A DNA stretch of 27,545 bases, from the NCBI GenBank assembly GCA_003427395.1, contig BFEA01000078.1, positions 327,084 through 354,628 of the forward strand, written 5' to 3'. A program made the translations under genes and the position numbers. The notes under the pieces are model-generated. The model saw only the letters and a list, made by a program, of their open reading frames with translations. It was not told the DNA's origin and did no database searches. This document shows positions 17,761 to 27,359 of this stretch, in pieces. Origin of the DNA: Chara braunii (taxonomy: Eukaryota > Streptophyta > Charophyceae > Charales > Characeae). Numbering within the stretch: position 1 is the stretch's first letter; the number at the start of each line of letters is the position of its first letter.

Positions 17761-18931
17761 TGCAAGGAACCTGACTGTTCACAATTGCTGGAGTGTTCAA
17801 TTGTCATGCACTTTCGTCATCACACAGATAGGATAGCTTCATACAAAGCCAACGTGGAGATGAGATAGGAACCAGAAAACGCAACTCATATTATTAAAGT
17901 CTTATTATACAAGAGTATCTTGAGTTCAGAGATCAACGCCAACAAACTGCAAGTCTTCTTCTCTCAGTCATCGTCACAGGACCTGGCTCAGCCAGTGTCA
18001 CCCTTCAACTCACAAGTATGGCGCAAACAGGTATGTATTCACCATATCCCACTTTATAGCCTGTCTTCTCTCTCCCTGTATTCTCTCTCAAGATCTCTGT
18101 AGTGGTTCTCTTCTCACTATGCATGCACACTCCTTATCTGCGAGGATCTACTCTTAATGCCTCCCACTGATATCCTACTTCTACTAACCCCACTACTTCT
18201 ACTTACTACTAACTCAGGTTGGCGCAGCTATGGCTTCCCTGCAGCCAGCGCCCAACTCATCTCCCTTCTGGCGCAACTTCTCCGGCCAGTGCCCCTCCCT
18301 GCATTCTAACACACAAGTGCCTCAGCACTTCCAGGCAGCAATGCCAATGGGAATCTGTCTGGTGGGGAGGCTGCGTCGTCCTTTATAGTGTTGGCCTCCC
18401 CTTGCGAGGGTTGAATTCAGCCTGTCTTAGGTCCTGTCCCAGTCCCAGCCTCTGTGGAGTGTGTCCTTGTACCTTTTTCTCCACGGTCGGCTGCTGCTGC
18501 GGCCTTTAGGCCTGAATTTCGGACTTGGGGCCTGCATCTAGACCCTCCTTCTGACTTAATTCGTGACTGAGACTTTATCCCTTTGACTTCCTTTGGACAG
18601 ACACATCTACTGCTCGAACAGACACACATTCTGCACGAACAGTCACACATACTGCACGAACAGACACACATACTGCACGTACAGACACATCTCTTGTATG
18701 AACAAACATGACTTTCACATCCCCTGGATGAACAGATATGACTCCCATATGCAACTGTTCGTTTAGGGGCACAACTCTGACCTTTGACATTGACTTTTAC
18801 TTAGTAAGGATGTGACTTTTGACCCAGAGAGCATATCCTTTGATCTGCTTTCACGAGTTGGGGCTCTGGGCGAGTGACCCTATTATGCTAAATTTGCCAA
18901 ACAAGGTCTGAATCGGGTAAAGGCCCTTTTA
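17761..18931 (-). repeat. 3' LTR of the chromovirus
   Basis: The minus-strand left copy. It starts (minus strand) TAAAAGGGCC and ends CCTTGCA, so the 3' terminus is canonical CA while the 5' terminus is TA rather than TG. It contains a 20-21-bp minisatellite of the type GAACAGACACACATACTGCAC at 18598-18690 and a TATA-like CTATAAAGG (minus strand, near 18388). Confidence 0.93.
18018..18309 (+). CDS. Antisense spliced small ORF in the 3' LTR
   Basis: Plus strand, opposite to the element. ATG at 18018-18020, exon 1 to 18030, donor CAG|GTATGT, intron 18031-18217 with branch-point-like TACTAAC just before the acceptor CAG, exon 2 18218 to the TAA at 18307-18309. The spliced frame is 34 codons (MAQTGWRSYGFPAASAQ onward). 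The other LTR has the same structure, a 187-bp intron and a stop at the same place. Function unknown; it may only be a fortuitous frame in an antisense transcript. Confidence 0.4.
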
Positions 18932-18969
18932 CTCTCGTCGGCCTAGTTTCGAGGTCCTCTGAGAAAACC

Positions 18970-19414
18970 TTCATCTATCTATAATACTTATTCCTCTTCT
19001 TTCTCTTTCATAAGCAAATACAATATGAGGCGCAGACTCAATTAATTCCTCTCTTGTGAACCAGCGATCTTCACTTGGATCCTAATATGCAAATCTTACT
19101 TTATATTGTCACTGGGGTCTGCCTTTGCGTCCTGTTTGGAGAGTGTTTTCAACAACAATCTTATCCACGTCATATTTTCCACCCATATTAGGAGGTATCG
19201 CCGATCTGCGACTTGGAAACAACTCATTGGTCACGCAAGGTAAGAGTTTGGAGGCGTGGAATACTGGATACGTATGTAAATGTAGAGGAATTTCAATCCC
19301 ATAGGAAGGTCCATCTACATCTCCAATCCCATCTAAAACTTGCCAAGGTCCTCTGTAGGTGGGTAGTAACTTCTGAGAGATGTTCTCTTCAGGGACAAAC
19401 TCCTTAGACTTCAC
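18970..19414 (-). pseudogene. Integrase C-terminus (GPY/F-like) plus chromodomain
   Basis: Read from 19414: KLLPTYRGPWQVLDGIG and YPVFHASKLLPC are the C-terminal integrase module. Then KYDVDKIVVENTL begins a chromodomain, followed by a TGA and a TAG in frame, with QYKVRFAY, EDRWFTREELIESAP and a charged end to a TGA near 18975. The chromodomain normally guides integration to chromatin marks. A TGA stands where other chromodomains have an aromatic residue, and a TAG where Gln would fit, so the domain cannot be made in full. Confidence 0.8.
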
Positions 19415-19465
19415 CCATACTAGATCACCTACAGCAAATTGAGAAGGCCTTCTGTGCTTATTTGC

Positions 19466-20330
19466 CTATTTTATCATCTGATGTTGTGCCTTTATTATAT
19501 TTTCCTTCACTTTCTCAATATCCTTCTGATACTGTATCGCAAATTCACTTGTTCCTAAGGGAAGCTTATGTACTTGGTCCGGATTCAGGCGGTCAATGGG
19601 TCTACGTGGTCGCCATCCCAAATGCAGCTTCATCGAAGTCCTGCATATAGACAGGTGAACAAAGTTATTATAGGCTCTAGCAACTTTGGGCAAATGTTCA
19701 TCCCAGTCAATCTGGTCGGGACGTGTGTACATACGCAACGTTTGTTGCAGAATCTTGTTCATTTGCTCTGTCTAGCCGTTCGTCTCAGGATGCCTACCTG
19801 ACGACATAGTCAACTTAGAGTCATAGACGTGCATCAGTTGCTGTCATTGCTCACTGGTGAACCGCGAATCTCTGTCACTCACAATTGTTAAGGGATGCCC
19901 ATAATATTTCACCCAATGGTTAAAGAATTTTCGGATTACTAATTTCATTTTTGCTTCCACTGGTAACACTACGAATACAGTATACTTACTAAATCTATCA
20001 ACAATAACCATGACTTGCATTTTTCCATTCCTGCTTTTCACCTTAGTGTCCATAAAGTCAATGGACAAAGTCTCCTGAACTTGTTGGAATTAGCAAAGGC
20101 TTTAATAGACCAAGGGGAGATTGAGTGGTGCTCTTATTTCGTTGGCACACTTGACAACCTTGCACATAAACAATGCAATCGGGTTTCATACAAGGCCTGG
20201 CATAGAAACGCAAAAGGATTGCGTAAGTCTTTTTCCACCCAAAATGGTCTTAGGTGTCGTGACATTCCTCTAAGATCAAACTCTTGATCTCTTCTACATT
20301 CGGAATACAAAGCCTGTCATGCGTATCAGT
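19466..20330 (-). pseudogene. Integrase: zinc-binding region and catalytic core, broken
   Basis: The N-terminal Cys pair of the HHCC finger (CQVCQRNKS, near 20133-20160) precedes the core. SIDFMDTKVKSRNGKMQVM and VDRFSKYTVFV hold the first Asp region, and TIVSDRDSRFTS the second Asp. The core is then interrupted by a stop after SEQ at 19844. The Glu block reads HPETNG-stop-TEQMNK near 19760, where a TAG replaces the usual Gln. YNNFVHLSICRTSMKL corresponds to the TGxSPF block but is diverged. Role in the family: insertion of element DNA into the genome. Confidence 0.88.
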
Positions 20331-20387
20331 TTTTTCAAACAATAGTCCCTGTGTAATACGATAGTTAGAAAAATTTTGTGGCATTTT

Positions 20388-20720
20388 TTATACTCGCTTA
20401 ATCATTGCACCATAAACAGGATCCGTGGAATACGCATTTCTAATTTTCTCTTGTAGATCGGTGCCTACGTCTAGATATGTTACAATGGCACTGAAGAGGT
20501 CAGATATTTGACTTAGCGCGTTAGCAAAAACGTTATACTTACCCTTGACTGACTTTAGCTCGAAATCATATTGATCAATCTCAGCAACCCACCTAGTCAA
20601 CTTAGTTGTCATCCGGACCTGCGTTTTGAGTCAGCGAAGTGTCTCATGATCTGAGTACACCTTGAAGTGGCGTCCTAAGAGATAGTGTCGCAAGTGATCT
20701 AGAGCTTCCCGGAGAGCATA
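20388..20720 (-). pseudogene. RNase H C-terminal half
   Basis: The minus frame reads LRHYLLGRHFKVYSDHETLR, a stop, then LTRWVAEIDQYDFELKSVKG and KYNVFANALSQIS. The usual end box is N-x-x-AD-ALSR; here Asp is Asn and Arg is Gln, so a catalytic Asp is missing. It would degrade the RNA strand during reverse transcription if intact. Confidence 0.82.
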
Positions 20721-20805
20721 CAACTCTCTCTCATACGTAGAAGCGGCGACATTCTCGTTAGGTAGTCGTCGGGACATAAACTCTACAAGCCTCTATCCAT
20801 TTCCA

Positions 20806-21924
20806 TCATCTTGTTGGAGTACAACGCCTATCCCGTATTGAATCCCACTTCCAAATTGTTTCTTTCTTCAGCAATTTGCGAAGGGGCGCAGCGATTATCG
20901 TGAAGTGTCTAACAAACTTCTGATAATAGTTCGCTAGCCCAAGCAACGACCGTACCTCAGTCAAAGTGCGGGGGTTAGGCCAATCCCGAATTGCTGCAAT
21001 TTTTGTATCCTCCGTTTTGATCCCATCACCGTCAAGTATATGCCCTAGATACAACACTTCACGCTTTGTCCATTCACACTTCTTAGGGTTTATCTTCTTA
21101 GGGTTTAACATCATTGTCAAGTACATGCCCTAGATACAACACTTCCGGTTTGATCCCATCACCATCAAGTACATGCCTTAGCACAAGTCGAAGTTGCTCA
21201 CTATGCTCACTCAAACTCTTACTAAAAATCAAAATATCATCAAAATAAACGACAACAAATTTGTCAAGCCATTCACGAAAAAGCTCATTCATTGTTCTTT
21301 GGAGGTTGCACGTGCATTAGTAAGACCAAAGGGCAACACCACGAACTCATAATGCCTGTATTTTGTTCGTAAGACAGTCTTATATTGGTCCTCTGGCTCT
21401 ACCTCAATCTGATGGTAGCCAGACTTCAGGTCAATCTTAGTGAAGTACTTGCAACCCGGAACTTTATCCAAAAGATCGTCAATATTCGGTAATGGCTCAA
21501 CATTCGTTACAGTGATTTCATTAAGTCTTCTAAAATCTATACACATGCATACCCCGCCATCTTTCTTCGGTACGAATAACACAGGCGCACCATAGGGCGA
21601 GAAACTAGGTTTTATCCACCTCTTTTCTAGCAATTCATCAAGCTGGGTTCGCAGTTCGTCTAATTCTTCCGGCGACATTCGGTATATAGGCCCCTTAGGA
21701 ATTGAACTTCCTGGTACAATTTCAATGTGATGTTTAATGGGTCGTTCCACCACACCACTTGTGGCCTCTGCCACACCTGCGAATTCCTTCAAAATCCTTT
21801 CAATTTCAGGGGATTTTGCCTCTTTTTTAGCTTCATCTTCTTTTACTGGGCGCACATATGCAACAAAAACTTGGTCATATAAGTTATACTTTCCTACATG
21901 GCGGGCGAACGAGGGGGCACTCAT
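20806..21924 (-). pseudogene. Reverse transcriptase, broken
   Basis: From 21924: a linker; YRMSPEELDELRTQLDELLE; WIKPSFSPYGAPVLFVPKKD; CIDFRRLNEITVTN; FTKIDLKSGYHQIEVEPED; LPFGLTNA. The frame is then broken near 21290, and YFDDILIFSKSLSEHSEQL (the catalytic Y-x-DD box, near 21240) follows in another frame. The thumb (CEWTKREVLYLGHILDGDG, WPNPRTLTEVRSLLGLANYY) lies in a third. The region 21019-21180 contains a partial duplication of the LGH box, which adds to the break. It synthesises cDNA from element RNA in intact relatives. Confidence 0.92.
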
Positions 21925-22044
21925 ACAACAATGAGTTAAACTGCTTTCCTTTCCCGATTCATGAAATAGGCGGATTTTCTTTTTCCCACCTTGCGGACTT
22001 GGAAGCCAACATTCATGGTCTCTTAACTTTATGTCCGCGTCTGC

Positions 22045-22426
22045 AACTTCACCTCAATCCATACCTACAAGAATGTCAAAAGGGAGATCATCTTCCACCG
22101 AGAGAGTCAGAGAGTGGAGAACGCGTTCCACCTTCCCCCCTCGCTTCGAGCCGGAAATATATCTTGACCCCTTCAACATATCTATCCATCACGGTTATAG
22201 TACTATTAGCTAACATACTCATTATGGGTTCATCTAACTGTTTAACCTTTAACACGATATGCAGCTTCTTTAAGCCTCTCTTACTTATACAGCTGCGAGT
22301 TGATCCACTATCTATCATTCCTCCAATTCTTATTTTATTTATTTCAAGATCTGCAATTATTAACTGTCCTCTTCGTTTTTTCATCTCAGTCCAGGCTTGG
22401 TGACGAGCGGCCAACTCATCACCCAT
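22045..22426 (-). pseudogene. Retroviral-type aspartic protease
   Basis: The active-site triad Asp-Ser-Gly appears in MIDSGSTRSCIS at about 22310. The distal hydrophobic strand and flap follow in the expected spacing, and the end box FDILVGMD lies near 22050 in another frame. A TGA stands right after GMD, where Trp is the rule in this family. The reading frame then continues to the RT region at 21924. It would process the gag-pol polyprotein. Confidence 0.8.
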
Positions 22427-22590
22427 GCCAACGAGGGATCCACCTAGAAAGGTACATACACTTACTACCTTTGGACAGTTAACTAGGTGGGGACTTTCTT
22501 CCTCTTCAGTCTCTGCCAGTGGAACCTTCGAATGGGAGGATGTATTTCTTTCTACATCCGAAGTTTCCGTAGAGGCAACAGAGACCTCTA

Positions 22591-24509
22591 CTAACTGTTC
22601 CCTTTTAGTATCTTATAGTCTGGACAATAGGGAACAATGTGGTTGGGGTCACCACATTTGAGGCATTGGTCAACAACTTTTCTTTCTTGCCAAACTTTCT
22701 TAGTGATTCCCAGTTTTTTCCAAGGCTCCCCTTCGGGCAAGCCTTGATGAGGTGGATATGGTTTGTCCCAGGTACCATACCACGCGCCTCTTCCTCTTCC
22801 CCAGGTAGAATATGAACCACGGTCACCTTGCGAGGGACCATTGCCCCTTCCACCTATGTAATAGCTACCTTCGCCACCACCCCTCTGGGTACCGGGTCCT
22901 CTTCCACCGCGTCCGCGGCCTCCTCTTCCTCGGCCACGTCCTTGTAACCCTCCCCCGCAGGCTGTAATGGGCGCGTAGCTCCCCTCCTGAGCTACCGGAC
23001 CGCTGGGTCCTTCCTCAAGATCATAGTCAATTTGGTCATAGGAAAGAGTTTCGACACCTCCTTCTTCAAAGGTCAGAAGGAGGTAACCGTTGTTTTTCCC
23101 AGGTATATTCCCCAAGATTGTGCGGTTCTGCCACTTTTTCCCCGCTTGTAGATCTTTCCAATAATGGCAGAAATTAGCTTCAGCTAGGAAGCCAGCATGA
23201 TCTATAGCGATCTTGCTGAACTTCTCGTAAGTCATCCCTTCTTCTTTTGTGCGGGGACAAAGTTGAGTACGGAGAGGGTCAGGAAGTGCCCTTGCTAAGT
23301 TGTTGTGGATTTGGGTAGGAGTTAGCTCATGTTCTGCGCATTGCAAGAGTTCGTTCATCGTTGCTTTGAGTGCAGACACACTATTTCATTTCCGATCTGC
23401 GATATTCAGAATAAGCATTTCTTTTCGGCGAGCTAGATTATTATCTTCAAAACGTTATCTGACAGCTTTGAAGAAGTCTTCAATTCTAGTTTGCTGTGAA
23501 TATGCAATCATAGTGTCGCAGTTAGCTTCTTTTTGCAACGAGATGGCGAAGCTCATCGCATCGCCGGCCATGCACGAAGTAGCCATCAGAACTCTATCCC
23601 AATAAGGTATGCGCTGACCGTATACGTAGGATACTACGACCGCAACCCAATGAAGGACGCTCTCCTCTTTCTAGCCAGTGTAAGTCCACGACACTTCAAC
23701 CTTTATTTTTCGTAGATCGGTGTCTTTATCGTTTCGCAGCACCCTTTTTTTTTTGTCTTCCTCTCCTCCATCTCCGTCTCCATCACCACCTCCTCCGCCT
23801 CCTGCGCCACTACCTCGGATGATCTTATCAATTACGGCAGGAGTAAAGGTTTGTGTGATATGGTTATCCAACTTTTGAATATACGACTGAATGTGCAGAT
23901 CCACATCTTTGACGGACTTCTGCAGAAAGGCGTTCCCGACTCCTTCAAACTCGTATTGGTGCGTTTCTACCTTTTGCAAAGTTCGGTTAATTGCTGCTAC
24001 ATCTTGTTTACTATGTAGGACCGTTTCTGTCAGAAGGGCAAGTTTTTCTTCAGTTGCCGCCTGTTTATCTTTTTGTGCTTGCAACTCTCTTTGCAACCTT
24101 GCACCCTCTGATTGCAACTTCTTCCTCTCATAAGGTACTTGCCGCTTTGCTGCTAACATTTTATTATGCAGCTCTGCGCGTTTTTCCTCAAGCATAAGGT
24201 CCCTTTCCTTTTGATCTGTAATAGTTGTCAGTCTTGCAACGAACACGTCCCTCTCTTCCTCTGTTTCCTCAAGCCTATCGCTGGAATATGCATACTGGTC
24301 GTACCAGTCTAGCGGTTTGACATCAAGTTCACCAGCTGTCTGGCTTGTCTCACCTCTTTCCGTCCGCCGCCAGATGTTGTCCTCGTTAGGTTCAACTTCT
24401 TCTATAGTCTGCAATTATTCTTTCAACTCTTTCTCCAATTTCTCTTTCCTTTCTTTGCTCATTCTTTCTTCTTCCATTTGCATTTTCTTCTTTATTTCCT
24501 CCTCTTTCT

Positions 24510-24552
<43 letters not shown>

Positions 24553-24660
24553 GCCTAACGGCGATCCACTTCAGCCTGCTCTGCAATTGTAAGCCCTGGC
24601 TTTGTACCTCCGGATCTCAACATCATACGGGAGGTGCATACTCTCCCTAAGCCCAGGGGA
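22591..24660 (-). pseudogene. gag polyprotein with coiled coil, RG-rich region and CCHC zinc knuckle
   Basis: A start like MMLRSGGTKPGLT near 24630 is typical of gypsy gag. Then comes a TAG at 24557, a poly-Lys run encoded by a 39-base A tract, and a charged coiled-coil segment (24500-24000). An acidic/Gly linker follows, then the capsid-like domain (YWDRVLMATSCMAGDAMSF, LILNIADRK, NELLQCAEHELTPTQIHNN). After that are an RGRGRGGRG tract and a knuckle CLKCGDPNHIVPYC (C-x2-C-x4-H-x4-C) near 22620. In the frame from 24414 to 22591 there are three internal stops: TAG 23673, TAA 23457 and TGA 23388. A further TAA lies just upstream of 24414. Not functional. Confidence 0.88.
24511..24549. repeat. 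T39 homopolymer within gag (poly-Lys codons on the minus strand)
   Basis: 39 consecutive T. On the coding strand it joins the gag start to a Lys/Glu-rich coiled coil, so it probably grew from a short Lys run. Its length in the assembly is unreliable and it shifts the frame. Confidence 0.9.
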
Positions 24661-24912
24661 AAGAAAACTCGGAACAAGGGACCCATCAGAAAAGAGAAGG
24701 CCAACAACCCTTGCATGGGGTAGTCGTCCATGATGGGGTGCAGCACGAGTACCCCTCCGCTGTCCCACCACGTAAGAACTCCCCTCCTAGCCTACTTGTT
24801 TGACACGTGGATGGGATATGTTCTGTTTTTTTTTTTTCCAAACTTTTGGATGCCACTGCTTTAACAATAACGAATTTCAAAACTTTCAAAAACTTTTAAT
24901 ATTCAATAAGAC

Positions 24913-24991
24913 TTTTTTTTTTTTGTCGGTCTTTAACTTCGGATATTGAACTGATTAGAATAGATACTTCACTTGATCTTAGCCAAAAGTC
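24913..24991 (-). pseudogene. U2 snRNA-like 5' fragment followed by an A12 tract
   Basis: The minus strand from 24991 reads GGACTTTTGGCTAAGATCAA, then GTGAAGTATCTATTCT and AATCAGTTCAATATC. This is the conserved U2 snRNA 5' region (roughly nucleotides 12-62 of U2), with the branch-point-pairing GUAGUA changed to GAAGUA. Homology stops at about 24940. After 15 unrelated bases there is an A12 run (T12 on plus, 24913-24924). No Sm site or 3' stem is present. A truncated retro-pseudogene, or a chimeric retrotranscript inserted in the chromovirus leader, fits best. Confidence 0.75.
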
Positions 24992-25650
24992 CACCTGGTT
25001 TGTTTTAACTGTTGTCTAATTGTGAATGTTTATCTTTTTTCTTTTATCTTCTTTACTAACCCTGTTTGTTTATCCTCATGCGCAGGGAGAAACAAAAGTG
25101 TTTACTATGTCAGTTGCTGGGTCAATACTTCGATCACGACTTCTCTCTGCCCAGTTGATTGTTCCTTATACCTTGTTTGCAATTGACGTGACTGTCTGCC
25201 ACACCGCCCCCAGCGTACTCCTAACTTTACAATAGCGCAAACGTCAGACCAGGGGGAAGGAGAACAAAGACTCTGACCACTCTTACTCAGACGTGACCAG
25301 ACCCTTCGACCCTAGACTGTACACCAGGTGACTCGACCTGACAGCAGCAACACTGACCACCAGAGAGGAGAGGTAGAGGTATCACACACACACATGCAAC
25401 TAGGTAAGGTGATGAGGAATTATTCTCTCCTTTGCAGCTGCCGTTGATGAAGACTCCTCGCCGCTCCGCACTCCAAAGCTCCACGCGAGGTAAGTACTTC
25501 TCCTTAGCCCCTTCCTCTTCGGCCTACCTCTCTCCCCTATCCTTATCCACCTCTCTCTTTACACCATCACCATAGCCAGCATCTTCAAGCCAGCATGTCT
25601 CCCTCACCGGCCTTACTTACGCCACCGAATCAGCAAGTGCAACGAGTCAC
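24992..25650. other. Chromovirus 5' leader, no coding frame
   Basis: Between the primer binding site and gag. On the plus strand (antisense) an exon-like 52-bp block at 25438-25489 has an acceptor TTTGCAG before it and a donor GTAAGT after it. This adds to the antisense splice signals of the adjoining LTR. A short CA repeat lies near 25383. Confidence 0.5.
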
Positions 25651-25662
25651 GCTCCGATACCA
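25651..25662 (-). promoter_or_regulatory. Primer binding site, initiator Met tRNA type
   Basis: The minus strand reads TGGTATCGGAGC, three bases inside the 5' LTR end. It matches the plant initiator-Met tRNA primer site (TGGTATCAGAGC) at 11 of 12 positions. It fixes both the orientation of the element and the LTR boundary. Confidence 0.9.
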
Positions 25663-25922
25663 ATTTGCAAGGAACTTGACTGTTCACAATTGCAGGAGTG
25701 TTCAATTGCCATGCACATTCGTCATTACACAGATAGGATAGCTTCATACAAAGCCAAAGTCGATATGGAATACGAACCAGAAACTCTAGCTCATATTATC
25801 AAAGTCTTATTATACAAGAGTATCTAGAGTTCAGAGTTCAACGCCAACAAACTCCAAGTCTTCTTCTCTAAGTCATCGTCACAGGACCTAGCTCAGCCAG
25901 CGTCACCCTTCAACTCACAAGT

Positions 25923-26214
25923 ATGGCGCAAACAGGTATGTATTCACCATATCCCACTTTATAGCCTGTCTTCTTTCTCCCTGTATTCTCTCTCAAGATC
26001 TTTGTAGTAGTTCTCTTCTCACTATGCATGCACACTCCTTATCTGCGAGGATCTACTCTGAATGCCTCGCACTGATATCCTACTACTACTAACCCCACTA
26101 CTTCTACTTACTACTAACTCAGGCTGGCGCAGCTATGGCTTCCCTGCAGCCAGCGCCCAACTCATCTCCCTTCTAGCGCAGCATCTCTTGCCAACGCCCC
26201 TCCCTGCATTCTAG
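25923..26214 (+). CDS. Antisense spliced small ORF in the 5' LTR
   Basis: Same structure as in the other LTR: ATG at 25923-25925, donor CAG|GTATGT at 25936, intron 25936-26122 (187 bp) with TACTAAC next to the acceptor, and a stop (TAG) at 26212-26214. The 34-codon product begins identically and differs in a few C-terminal residues. Despite ~9% LTR divergence the start, both splice sites and the frame survive, and the stop codon changed only from one stop to another. Confidence 0.4.
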
Positions 26215-26285
26215 CGTACAAGTGCCTCAACACTTTCACACAACAATGCCAATAGGGATCTGTCTGGTGGGGAGGTTGCCTCGTC

Positions 26286-26293
26286 CTTTATAG
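26286..26293 (-). promoter_or_regulatory. TATA-like box of the 5' LTR promoter
   Basis: The minus strand reads CTATAAAG, preceded by CCAACA. Its location within the LTR suggests the U3 promoter of the element, with a start site expected 25-35 bp further on (about 26250-26265). The same word is at 18388-18381 in the other LTR. Confidence 0.45.
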
Positions 26294-26835
26294 TGTTGGC
26301 CCTGCTTGCGAGGGCTGAATTCAGCCTGTCTTGGGTCCTGTCCCAGTCCCAGCCTCTGTGGAGTGTGTCCTCGTACCTTTTTCTCCAGGGTCTGCTGTTG
26401 CGGCGGCCTTTAGGCCTGGATTTCGGACTTGGGGCCTGCATCTATACCCTCCTTCGGACTTAATTCATGACTGGGACTTTATCTCTTTGACTTCCTTTGG
26501 ACAGACACATCTACTGCTCGAACAAACACACATTCTGCACGAACAGGCACACATACTGCATGAATAGACACACATACTGCACATACAAACATATCTCTTG
26601 TATGAACAGATATGACTTGCACCTCCCCAGAATGAACAGATGTGACTCCTATATGCAACTGTTCGTCCAGGGGCACAACTATGACCTTTGACATTGACTT
26701 TTACTTAGTTAGGATGTGACTTTTGACCCTGAGAGTATGTCCTTTGATCTGCTTTCACGAGTTGGGGCTCTGGGCGAGTGACCCCATTATGCTGAATTTG
26801 TCAAACAGGGGCTGAATCGGGTAAAGGCCCTTTTA

Positions 26836-27127
26836 GGACTAATCTGCTTTTTACTCCCACCGGGAATAATGTAGAATCGTGATAAACAAAAATAGAAACT
26901 GCATAGGCTTTCAGCCACTCTGCTTGAATACGGGGTAGGTCTCTATCCACCATCACTTTTATAAAATCATCCCCTACCGTAACGGTACTAGGTGCGAGTT
27001 GTTGAGGGAGAATTCCATCGTTGAAACAAGCTATGTAGCACCCTGTACGTTGTACGGGGGTTCTATCGTGCGGGCATACGGCTGTACGGCCAGGACCGTA
27101 CAAAGTGACGAAACCACCCCAAAACAA
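26836..27127 (-). pseudogene. LINE ORF1-like gene, N-terminal piece
   Basis: The minus frame reads VTVGDDFIKVMVDRDLPRIQ, AEWLKAYAVSIFVYHDSTLF and PVGVKSRLV, then enters the chromovirus LTR. It resembles the first part of a DUF4283-like ORF1 domain. With the chromovirus and one GAAC/GGAC copy removed, RLV joins VRLYDNGW of the piece at 17760 in the same frame, sharing the Val codon. No ATG is clear at the upstream end; the frame stays open past 27127 into AT-rich sequence, so the true start is unknown. Confidence 0.5.
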
Positions 27128-27321
27128 AACGTAATATATATGGGGATGTAGAGCATTCCATGCTCTAGACCCACATATTTTTTATTTTTATTATTTTATC
27201 TTTTTTATATTAAAAAAAAAAAAAAAACATCGAAACACGAAAAAAAAACAAAATAAAAAAATAAAAATTGATTGATTGATAGATTGATTGATTGACTGAT
27301 TGATTGATTGATTGATTTATA

Positions 27322-27359
<38 letters not shown>

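Larger units (their letters stand above)
17761..26835 (-). mobile_element. Ty3/gypsy chromovirus LTR retrotransposon, degenerate
   Basis: A 9.1-kb element on the minus strand with two LTRs (1171 and 1170 bp), an initiator-Met-type primer binding site, gag, protease, RT, RNase H, integrase and chromodomain in the order expected for chromoviruses. Flanking bases GAAC (17757-17760) and GGAC (26836-26839) look like a 4-bp target duplication with one mismatch. The LTRs differ at roughly one position in eleven over the first ~270 bp, so the insertion is old. All coding domains are interrupted by stops, and the RT has a local duplication, so the element is not autonomous. The polypurine tract is weak (GACGAGAG, minus strand, 18939-18932). 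Confidence 0.95.
25666..26835 (-). repeat. 5' LTR of the chromovirus
   Basis: Copy of the LTR at 17761-18931, one base shorter and about 9% diverged in the part compared by eye. It has the same ends (TAAAAGGGCC ... CCTTGCA on the minus strand), the same 20-21-bp minisatellite (26503-26600) and the same antisense splice signals. Confidence 0.93.

Noticed and set aside
24759-24769. Plant snRNA upstream element (GTCCCACCACG)
   Set aside because: Two mismatches to the usual element, and the U2-like fragment lies on the other strand in the wrong position, so it cannot be its promoter.
24551-24900. Separate SINE ending in the T39/A39 tract
   Set aside because: The sequence before the tract reads as the gag start of the chromovirus, and the sequence after it as the gag coiled coil, so the tract is more likely internal to gag.
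27149-27167. Hairpin followed by a T-rich stretch as a terminator
   Set aside because: Intrinsic terminators of that type are bacterial, and the setting is eukaryotic low-complexity DNA.
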